From: Nitrosomonas sp.
GTDB lineage: Bacteria; Pseudomonadota; Gammaproteobacteria; Burkholderiales; Nitrosomonadaceae
Length of the DNA stretch: 39,270 nucleotides
Direction of reading: 5' to 3'
NCBI GenBank assembly: GCA_021774055.1
Contig: JAJFJL010000189.1
Location: forward strand, 1 to 39,270
Shown piece by piece: positions 25,301 through 31,639 of the stretch. The notes under the pieces were generated by a model. That model made no database searches. It was not told the DNA's origin and was given only the letters and a program-made list of their open reading frames with translations. A program made the translations under genes and the position numbers. Within the stretch, counting starts at the first letter, position 1. Each line of letters opens with the position of its first letter.

Positions 25301-26292
25301 ATTTGCCACTCGCTCATGAATCTAATCATTGGATTATTGTTTCTGGAGAAACTAATGCTAGTTTTAGCGATAACACGTTAAGTATTAATGGAAAAATAAC
25401 TGCTGATGCTGGATTTATATCCCAACCACCCGCTGGTCGACCACAGTTATCTGAAGACATAGTTATTACTGGGCAAGCAGTACCTGATTCACCAGCACTA
25501 CTAGTTAACCTGGATGCAACGCTGGATTTAGGTAAACAATTTTATCTGCGTGCATCCGGTCTAGAAGGCCGTCTTGCTGGTCGCTTACATTTAGAAAGTG
25601 ATAAACACCAAAATTTGAATGTTACCGGCTCAATTGCTACTCACGACACTTCATTTGAAGCTTATGGGCAACTTCTAAAAGTAGAGCGCGGCCTAGTATA
25701 TTTCAACGGTCCACTGGATGATCCGGGACTTAATGTATTAGCAATCCGCGAAGAAGTCCCAGTCCAAGCAGGGGTTGAAGTCCTGGGTACTGTGCGTCAC
25801 CCTAGAGTACGTTTAGTATCTACACCAAATATGCCAGACCCAGAAAAGCTTTCTTGGCTAGTATTTGGCCGTTCACTTGAATCTGGTGGGGTTGATGCTT
25901 CAATGTTAATCGCTGCTGCAGGATCTATATTGGGTGGGCAATCAGGTGGGATTACGCGACAACTTAGACAAGCACTAGGTGTTGACGAATTATCTATTCG
26001 ACAAAAAGGAGATAGTAGCTCGTCAGCAGTTAGAACAGATCAAACCTTGATTAATCAAACTGCTAGCACATTAACCGGCGGGCAACTTGGTAGCAATACC
26101 TTAAGTGGTCAAATTGGCACCGTTGGAAAACGTATTTCTTCACGTGCTTACATCAGTTATGAGCGCGGCTTGGCCACTAGCAACGCTGGCGTTACAAAAC
26201 TTACTTACACTCTAACACCTAGAATAAAAGTTGTTACTCAAGCAGGTATCGATAGTGCAGCCGATATTTTTTATACCTTTCAGTTTGATTGA
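22396..26292 (+). CDS. tamB: TamB-like AsmA-family envelope protein
   Basis: A 1298-residue protein, near the length of E. coli TamB. An N-terminal signal anchor (residues 14-35) holds it in the inner membrane. Long beta-rich repeats would form the periplasm-spanning groove. The C-terminal DUF490 domain is clear (KVERGLVYFNGPLDDPGLNV; GTVRHPRVRLVS; DPEKLSWLVFGR). TamB-like proteins move phospholipids to the outer membrane and, with the Omp85 protein TamA, aid outer-membrane protein assembly. No tamA lies in the window; the upstream DNA is MITE-rich. A hairpin terminator follows. Confidence 0.93.
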   Translation: MSTKTITKKYHTWLLRLFFLFVMFITMLGAGGYWLLTTTSGLQWLLSTTSQLSAGRISFTGVGGTFSTIRAEAINFVDDEQQFTIQDFKFDWQPYALFSGKLLVNQLAAEDVEGLVVSSSEPSSLPESLQLPISLSIQKLDIASLRLFDEKSDTPNFVANNLSLQLESDGQIHHLSDLQLHSEFGSLQVSAQIAGEQPFAISAQAKLSTNDLPVTSITTLITGNLAQLDVKVAATNETLKGRGAVQLQPFADFPVTSMQLAITGLNPNTFSSSAPTADLTLQTKLKENSKGQLAGKLMVKNDAAGSFDNNQLPIRAINTDLKLTADFIQLEQLLLRLTDDGSISGNLSWQHELAAGVADLTVSKLNPLALDARLQAANINGKIQLDGDTVVQQGSIALNDESLSLDAIFIHKNEVVTLKKLQLKRNQSVLTGTGALSLAEQQTYYFDGEIEKFNLADFLQAPPSNLNAHLKIAGKLTPDISGSAQFKFNKSQLDSQPVTGNVAVKFNTFKQAKGIIALQIGENSIHAKGGFGKPNDQLQLDIVAPDLSQIGMGLAGSFNLQTNLSGSVNAPEIHFDMTGNNLKLPGDHAITSLVAQGGLHNKMIALNITLDDYQIENETKLQQLNIVIDGQPSEHKFTANAQIDDAIQIKLAATGGLTALEPINLDSTWSGQLSQLSVTGPFPLDLIAATKLKLSKEQVSLATTELTLGGGQAKIKETQWTPQKWHSQGKFTGISLRPDSDDTENQPELQLGGEWNVTSADNLTGFLNIAREQGDWVLTGETPLPLGLQTLQLAAKASQGNLSAELKVVGERVGVTNARIKLPLSHSDGSWGISPNAAMDGQLDIKIDDIAWIGQALGENIKSDGQFDLQAKIAGTLEQPELQGEIHGDNLALELLEHGIQLQQGKLEAKFDQELLQLNQLNFVSPDAPAPDDPLLDKLKLKQTSGKLAISGTIGLAGNDSQLEIKLDHLPLAHESNHWIIVSGETNASFSDNTLSINGKITADAGFISQPPAGRPQLSEDIVITGQAVPDSPALLVNLDATLDLGKQFYLRASGLEGRLAGRLHLESDKHQNLNVTGSIATHDTSFEAYGQLLKVERGLVYFNGPLDDPGLNVLAIREEVPVQAGVEVLGTVRHPRVRLVSTPNMPDPEKLSWLVFGRSLESGGVDASMLIAAAGSILGGQSGGITRQLRQALGVDELSIRQKGDSSSSAVRTDQTLINQTASTLTGGQLGSNTLSGQIGTVGKRISSRAYISYERGLATSNAGVTKLTYTLTPRIKVVTQAGIDSAADIFYTFQFD

Positions 26293-26394
26293 GGTTGTTG
26301 AATGATAATTTTATAGTTGTTCATTGATAATAATCATGCAACCAGATGATTTAATAGATATTGAAATTAATAAAAATAATTTTCACAATGAGGG

Positions 26395-26432
26395 GTAGGG
26401 TGCATGGAATGCACCCTACGTGTAATTTTTTG
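26395..26432 (+). terminator. rho-independent terminator after tamB
   Basis: GTAGGGTGCAT, GGA, ATGCACCCTAC form a perfect 11-bp stem, followed after a few bases by a run of six T. This is the strongest intrinsic terminator seen in the window. Confidence 0.75.
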
Positions 26433-26447
26433 CTATCAAAAGAAAGT

Positions 26448-26554
26448 AGCTTGGATGAAGCGCAGCGGAATCCGGGGACAATTCATTATTAATGATAGGT
26501 AATGCGGTTTATTCCAGTATCGCAACCCCGGATTCCGCAAGCTCCATCCAGGCT
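26448..26554. repeat. 107-bp inverted repeat (AGCTTGGATG type)
   Basis: AGCTTGGATGAAGCGCAGCG and GGAATCCGGGG pair with CCCCGGATTCCG and the final CATCCAGGCT. The right edge touches the stop codon of the J-domain gene. It is related to 18247-18322. Confidence 0.6.
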
Positions 26555-27281
26555 AATAGCTCAAACCAGGAAGAGTTGCGCCATCTAAATTACTTGCAAG
26601 ATAAAATTTTACACCTGATACTTTGGCGTTTTTCAAGTTAACAGATGTCAAAATAGCTCTAGTAACATCCGCCTGCTCTAAATTAGCGCACTGTAAATCT
26701 GCATTGGTTAAGTTTGCACCGATAAAATTTACATTTATTAGCTTTACTACATAACCAGTATCAGAAACCTCACGGTAGCCACCATCGACTGAGGTTAGAT
26801 TTGCATTACTAAGATTCGCATTTGACAAGTCAACGTCAAGTAACATCGCGCCCTGTAAATTGGCACCAGATAGGTCAATAGAACTTAAATTAGCTTTTCT
26901 TAAATCCTTGTTTGATAAATCGACTTGAGATAAATTTGGTATAGAATCTTCTGCTGCACGAAACTGATTCCACGCTGCAATGCCAGGTGTTTCACCTCTT
27001 AACAACATTAACGCCTGTTCTTTATTAACTTCCAGTTGTTTGTCTGTTGTACATAAATCAAATCCATTGGCTTTATTATAATCATCTCGTTTTTGCGAAT
27101 CATACAAAACTTCGTAAGCTTCATTTAGCTGTTTCATTATATCTTCTGCATCTGGAAACGTATTTCTGTCAGGATGATATTTTTGTGATAATGCTTTATA
27201 AGCTGCTTTAACCACTTCTGATTCAGCTGAACACGAAATTTGAAGTATCTTGTAGAAATCTTCTTTCATACGTAGCGTCAT
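26553..27281 (-). CDS. J-domain protein with pentapeptide repeats
   Basis: A 242-residue protein. Residues 6-72 are a DnaJ J-domain (DFYKILQISCSAESEVVKAAYKA..., then YHPDR with the HPD motif that stimulates DnaK). From about 110 on are pentapeptide repeats of A(D/N)LXX type (LRKANLSSIDLSGANLQGA, then SNANLSNANL and IGANLTNADL), a right-handed beta helix. There is no zinc finger or DnaJ substrate domain, so the helix may be the client-binding part. I kept ATG 27281; ATG 27269 is nearly as good and neither has a clear ribosome site. Confidence 0.85.
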   Translation of the reverse strand: MTLRMKEDFYKILQISCSAESEVVKAAYKALSQKYHPDRNTFPDAEDIMKQLNEAYEVLYDSQKRDDYNKANGFDLCTTDKQLEVNKEQALMLLRGETPGIAAWNQFRAAEDSIPNLSQVDLSNKDLRKANLSSIDLSGANLQGAMLLDVDLSNANLSNANLTSVDGGYREVSDTGYVVKLINVNFIGANLTNADLQCANLEQADVTRAILTSVNLKNAKVSGVKFYLASNLDGATLPGLSY

Positions 27282-27325
27282 AATTTATTTGCAAGTGGGA
27301 TTCTAGTCATGCGTGTCAAAATGAC

Positions 27326-27352
27326 GGCGCAATGCCCTGCGGTTATTGCGCC
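27326..27352. repeat. hairpin repeat GGCGCAAT...ATTGCGCC
   Basis: A clean 8-bp stem with an 11-base loop, followed by CTAC. It is the same family as 168-197 and lies directly after the transposase stop codon, where REP-like repeats linked to such transposases often occur. Confidence 0.65.
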
Positions 27353-27355
27353 CTA

Positions 27356-28324
27356 CTAAATTTGTTTATTAATTATTTCTTCAACATTAAGAATTAATTG
27401 CTTTACTTCTAGGTCTTCCTTAATCAATTGCTCGAACTTTGAGACTAAACCAGATACGCTACCATAATGACTCAAGCCAAAATATTCTGCAATCTCGGTT
27501 AACGGTAATCCTGTTAATTTACGACAACAATAAATAGCTGCCGATCGTGCAATATTCTTCTTCCTACGTCCCCGAGTAACCAATAGAATTTTTTTCTGAG
27601 GTGTAGCAAACACAACTGAAACTGCGCGTACAATAATTTTCATTGAGGGAACAGGTTTCAATCTCTGTGCTTCTGGTATCTCGCGATCAATAGGTGCTTT
27701 GGCGTGTATATATTTCAAAAAGTCATTGCTACCTAGAACAGGTGGACATTTCTTTTTGTTATAGAACAGCTTAGTTTCTTTATCTATACCGGTTTTCACA
27801 AAAGTCTGATAACAATCTTGTGGTTGGTGATTTTTAACCATATCTAAGATAAACTTTGTCTGCAACCATTCTAGACGTGGTTCAATGCCAATATATGTTC
27901 GAAAACTGGACCATTGATATTCCTCAGCTGAAAGTGTTAATCCTGCTACAACTGGGCTAAGGTGGATATACCGGCTGACATTCAATAAATAAGCATTAGG
28001 TTCAACCAGAATAGCCTTATAGCGACCTCGAAATAAAGGCCCGTCGGTATCTTCTGCACGGTTATAACGCTGGGTGTATATTCCACTTAAATGTCGCATT
28101 GCACGCTGAAGATTGCCCTTTGGTGTATGCAACAATAAATGATAATTGTTATCCATCAAACAATAAGCATGTGTTTCCACTTGAAACATTTTACTTATCT
28201 CTGACAGCAAATTCATAAATAGCAAACGATGGCTATCATTATGAAAAATATTTCTATGACCTGCTCCTCGGTTCGTAACATGATACCAAGCGCCGGGAAA
28301 TTCAACTCTTAATGGACGTGACAT
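27356..28324 (-). CDS. REP-associated Y1 transposase (RAYT-like)
   Basis: A 322-residue single-strand transposase of the Y1_Tnp/IS200-related family (SRPLRVEFPGAWYHVTNRG at the start, GPLFRGRYKAILVEPNAYLL in the middle). The catalytic tyrosine is in the GIYTQRYNR region. The C-terminal part (about 255-300) has a DnaA-like helix-turn-helix (LPLTEIAEYFGLSHYGSVSG), common in large members. The metal-binding motif reads NNYH (59-62) where HxH is expected, so its first histidine is asparagine. Such proteins move or maintain REP palindromes; a GCGCAAT hairpin lies just downstream. Confidence 0.88.
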   Translation of the reverse strand: MSRPLRVEFPGAWYHVTNRGAGHRNIFHNDSHRLLFMNLLSEISKMFQVETHAYCLMDNNYHLLLHTPKGNLQRAMRHLSGIYTQRYNRAEDTDGPLFRGRYKAILVEPNAYLLNVSRYIHLSPVVAGLTLSAEEYQWSSFRTYIGIEPRLEWLQTKFILDMVKNHQPQDCYQTFVKTGIDKETKLFYNKKKCPPVLGSNDFLKYIHAKAPIDREIPEAQRLKPVPSMKIIVRAVSVVFATPQKKILLVTRGRRKKNIARSAAIYCCRKLTGLPLTEIAEYFGLSHYGSVSGLVSKFEQLIKEDLEVKQLILNVEEIINKQI

Positions 28325-28446
28325 AGACAGGAGTATATCATAGCTTTATATAAGACAATAGATTTGACCCCTAGGGATCCATAGGGGTTGAGGCCAAGTG
28401 GTTGCAGGGAAAAATAATGCCTGTAATTAATTATATTAAACTGCAA

Positions 28447-28645
28447 GGCATCCTTCATTTCTAGGTTTATACTTTACCTAGGAAAGGCACGAGAAAAAGA
28501 TAAAATCGGTAATATGTAGCTTGGGTAAAGCGAGTAGCGAAACCCAGCCTCGTACTGTTATGAAACAACCCTCGTCATTCCTGCTAAAAACATGCAGGAA
28601 TGACGATGAAGTGTAAACTACTTTTTAATCAATATGAATGATGCC
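28447..28645. mobile_element. 199-bp MITE with GGCATCCTTCAT ends and 8-bp target repeat
   Basis: The ends GGCATCCTTCA and TGAATGATGCC (one mismatch) match those of the 7721-7959 element, and both elements carry GTAAACTACTTTT inside the right end. AACTGCAA occurs immediately outside each end, an apparent 8-bp target-site duplication. A palindrome of the CGTCATTCCTGC family is nested at 28570-28608. Confidence 0.72.
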
Positions 28646-28758
28646 AACTGCAAAAATTAACAGACAGAATAATAAGGTAACATTATTCGGAAATCAATAA
28701 ACCAATAAATAGAATTGGTAGGCCTGATTGTCGCCATAGCAGAAAAGATTAAATTTCA

Positions 28759-28919
28759 CCTAGATCCTGCAAGTGATCGTGCATATAATGTGCAACAAAT
28801 TGTTTCATAGAGTAAATTTTATTCTGCATGGAATACTTATTGATATTCCCAAAGAATAAAATTTACTCTATGGAACAATCTGTTGTGCAGTATGTGTGCG
28901 ATCGCTTGCAGGACCTAGG
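28759..28919. mobile_element. 161-bp palindromic MITE (CCTAGATCC family)
   Basis: Arms of about 72 bp start CCTAGATCCTGCAAG and end CTTGCAGGACCTAGG; the inner arms contain AGAGTAAATTTTATTCT. TTTCA on both sides is a likely 5-bp target duplication. The element ends 32 bases before the trxC start, so it must supply or interrupt the trxC promoter region. Confidence 0.8.
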
Positions 28920-28951
28920 TTTCATTAAAGATTAAAAAAGGAAACTAGATT

Positions 28952-29383
28952 ATGTCGTTACATATTGTGTGCCCACATTGCCATGCTATTAATCGTGTTC
29001 CGCAGGGACGTCTTGATGCAGCACCAAAATGCGGTACTTGTCACTTAGCTTTATTTACGGCTCAACCTATCGAATTGAATGAAGGCAATTTCAGTAGACA
29101 TGTTTCATACAATGATATTCCTGTACTCATTGATTTCTGGGCACCTTGGTGCGGTCCATGTAAAATGATGACTCCAGTTTTTGCTAAAGTAGCCACTATT
29201 TTGGAACCAAACATTCGTTTAATAAAAATTAATACTGAAGAGCAACAAAGACTGGCTACTAGTCACAATATTCGTAGCATTCCAACGTTGGCATTATTCA
29301 AAAATGGCCAAGAAATAGCGCGACAAGCAGGTGCAATGAATGAACAGAACCTGGTGCAGTGGGTGCAGTCATATGGCGGGTAG
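28952..29383 (+). CDS. trxC: thioredoxin 2 (zinc-binding thioredoxin)
   Basis: A 143-residue thioredoxin with an N-terminal zinc finger (CPHC at 7-10, CGTC at 27-30), then a thioredoxin fold with WCGPC (66-70) and cis-proline IPT. It reduces cytoplasmic disulfides, including those of ribonucleotide reductase, and is often induced by oxidative stress. AAAAGGAAA stands upstream of ATG 28952. The whole upstream region is MITE sequence. Confidence 0.96.
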   Translation: MSLHIVCPHCHAINRVPQGRLDAAPKCGTCHLALFTAQPIELNEGNFSRHVSYNDIPVLIDFWAPWCGPCKMMTPVFAKVATILEPNIRLIKINTEEQQRLATSHNIRSIPTLALFKNGQEIARQAGAMNEQNLVQWVQSYGG

Positions 29384-29442
29384 AATTAGCACGTAGCTCG
29401 GTAGGGTGTAATAACCGCAGGGCATTACACCTGTTTGCTGTT

Positions 29443-29560
29443 GAAAACAGCAATATCCGACGTAATTCCTTTAATAGCAAATCCAGCGTAAGTAGTTTGA
29501 TGACACCCTATTCACAGCCAAATCTACAGAAACAATAACGCTGGTGTATTGGGTATAGCA
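29443..29560 (-). pseudogene. fragment duplicated from the SLOG-4TM gene
   Basis: About 115 bp match 30870-30993 inside the neighbouring SLOG gene, including codons for LLLEELRRVLLFS and the cysteine-rich RYCFCRFGC stretch, with about 15% differences. The frame is broken and there is no start. A hairpin repeat (29405-29432) lies beside it, and TAGCACGTAG occurs on both sides (near 29388 and 29566). The rest of 29561-29611 holds nothing I can identify. Confidence 0.7.
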
Positions 29561-29611
29561 CGTAGGCTTGTTTTGTGTAATCACTTAATTTTTAATGGTG
29601 ATTGATCATCA

Positions 29612-31639
29612 TTACAATTCATTATCTTTTACTTCATAGATTTCCAGCCAGTCAGCAGTTTCTTTAATGGTAATGGTGGAAATTTCATTCAAGATGCTGG
29701 TCATTTGACTGGTGGTTAGGGTTGCTCTGTTGGTTAATTTATTACGCCTAGAGATTAGCGCGGTACGCATGCTTAGTGAACGTTGTGATGAAATATCAAA
29801 TTCGGCATGGTTACGAATTGCATAAGCAGTTGTGGCGCAGATTGGTAGAATTGCGGCACCCAATGCCAGAGTGTAGGAAATAACATCAGAGATTGTTTTT
29901 GTATCGAGTGCTAAATTTATGGAAATGGTGATTAATTTAAGTGCCACCACCACCACCGTGGCGAAAAACAATCGAAAGCTCCATTCTCTTAGCTGGTTTC
30001 CTAGAACACGCATAGTCGCCGCATTTTGGGTGTGGTAGTTGATTTGTTTGTTGATCCAATTGGTTATTATGAAATTATTGGTGTCTTGTTTGTATTGTGC
30101 GTCTAAATGGCAGCTATTAAAACCAGCCCAACGATTAATCATTTCGGTGTAAATATATAACCAACTTCGTCCAACAGCACTGTGCCCAATGACTTCTCGG
30201 TCGAGATATTCAACTGTATCGCGAAAGTCATGCATTACGTAGGGTCTACCCAACGCTGACAGATAAAGCATCGGCCGTAAGAATTCTGCCAAGCAACGAT
30301 ATTCCAACCAATGGTCGTGGTATTTTTGTTGGTGATCTTTTTGGTAAAGCGCATGAATCGCTACTAGTAATGTTAATTCAACCAGTACGCATATCAGTAC
30401 TACACATGGATAGGCTTTAAAAGCGAGTGCACATGCAGCGGTGATCAAGGCCGCTGCACCAAGTAAATAGATCCATACAAAAATGCTGCGATGGATACGA
30501 GAATAATAATTGGCTAGTCGATCAGCACGTAGATAGGCAGCGAAATATTTGTTTAGACTAGTTTTAGCAAGATGATCTTCGACATTACTTGGTTCTTGCG
30601 CTGTAATCGGATGCGTATTTTTTTCTTTTAATGTTTCCAGTTCTTTTTCTATTTTTACTGGTGTTGCAATAATATTTTTTAAGAAATCAAATGTTCTGGC
30701 TATAGGATTCTTATATTCTTGTTTAAGTTTGATTGGTCCAGTAAAATCAAAATCAGCTTTGTTATCTGCTGGTGAAAGTAGGTTTTGATCTGCTTGATAC
30801 TGTTTAAATCGATCAAATATTTCTTGTCGGCGAGACTGGGAAACATCATCTGCAACTTCCAATATATCTGAAAACAATAATACCCGCCGTAATTCTTCTA
30901 ATAGCAAATCCAGCGTGAGTAGTTTACTGCTATCCTGTTCACAGCCAAATCTACAGGAGCAATAACACTGTGTAGGTGTATTAGGTAGAGTGGAAATATG
31001 AATCACTGGAACGCCATTTTGTCTGGCAGCATTGACGGCAGTTGCGGTACCTTTGTCCTCGCTGTCGTCGCCATTATAGACAGCAATCAAAATATCACTG
31101 TGCGCCACCAGCAAACGGCTGCAATCCTTATAAGCTTGGTCGCGATTGTTTAGGTTGCCATCCATTTCAATAACTTGTACAGATGGTTGCCCGTGGTTCA
31201 TACGCGCTAAAATTGCGTTAAATTCAGCCACAGTGCCCAGTTGTTGATCAATAACACTATTCTCAGGTAGAAAATCTTGCTCAAAATCTTTCTTTGAAAA
31301 AGGTAAGATACACGCCAGTTCATGGCTAAATGGGATCAATTCAGGTTGAATACATAGCCTATCAGCACCTTCTGCTAATGAAGAAATAATACGAATAACC
31401 GGCTGGGTGTCTTTTGCATATAAAGCGGATGCGGTTTCATCGGTGGCTAGTTGTTGGATAGCATGGCCGATATTGGTATAAGTTGCCTCGATTTCGGACT
31501 GCAAACGTTGTAACTCTGTTGCAGGTAATTCTCTATGACCGACTACACCAATACGCAAAGTCATCGGCACCAGAGGATTGGTGATCATGTTTTCATAGAT
31601 AGGCTGGTTGTGTGTTTGTGTTGGCTTGTCAATGTCCAC
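29612..31639 (-). CDS. SLOG-domain protein with four TM helices (SLATT-like)
   Basis: About 675 residues. An N-terminal SLOG domain shows LRIGVVGHRE (29-37), IISSLAEGADRL (84-95), ILPFSKKDF and LIAVYNGDD (184-192), motifs linked to nucleotide or ADP-ribose-type ligands. A CxCxCx3C cluster (225-233) could bind metal. Then come TM pairs at 386-406/411-431 and 556-576/586-608, around the conserved-looking HWLEYRCLAEFLR block (443-455) typical of SLATT-type proteins. I chose GTG 31639, which has GAGGA upstream and overlaps the channel gene by 11 bases; ATG 31588 or 31564 are alternatives. Its likely role is a ligand-gated membrane effector partnered with the RyR protein; this is inferred. Confidence 0.8.
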   Translation of the reverse strand: MDIDKPTQTHNQPIYENMITNPLVPMTLRIGVVGHRELPATELQRLQSEIEATYTNIGHAIQQLATDETASALYAKDTQPVIRIISSLAEGADRLCIQPELIPFSHELACILPFSKKDFEQDFLPENSVIDQQLGTVAEFNAILARMNHGQPSVQVIEMDGNLNNRDQAYKDCSRLLVAHSDILIAVYNGDDSEDKGTATAVNAARQNGVPVIHISTLPNTPTQCYCSCRFGCEQDSSKLLTLDLLLEELRRVLLFSDILEVADDVSQSRRQEIFDRFKQYQADQNLLSPADNKADFDFTGPIKLKQEYKNPIARTFDFLKNIIATPVKIEKELETLKEKNTHPITAQEPSNVEDHLAKTSLNKYFAAYLRADRLANYYSRIHRSIFVWIYLLGAAALITAACALAFKAYPCVVLICVLVELTLLVAIHALYQKDHQQKYHDHWLEYRCLAEFLRPMLYLSALGRPYVMHDFRDTVEYLDREVIGHSAVGRSWLYIYTEMINRWAGFNSCHLDAQYKQDTNNFIITNWINKQINYHTQNAATMRVLGNQLREWSFRLFFATVVVVALKLITISINLALDTKTISDVISYTLALGAAILPICATTAYAIRNHAEFDISSQRSLSMRTALISRRNKLTNRATLTTSQMTSILNEISTITIKETADWLEIYEVKDNEL

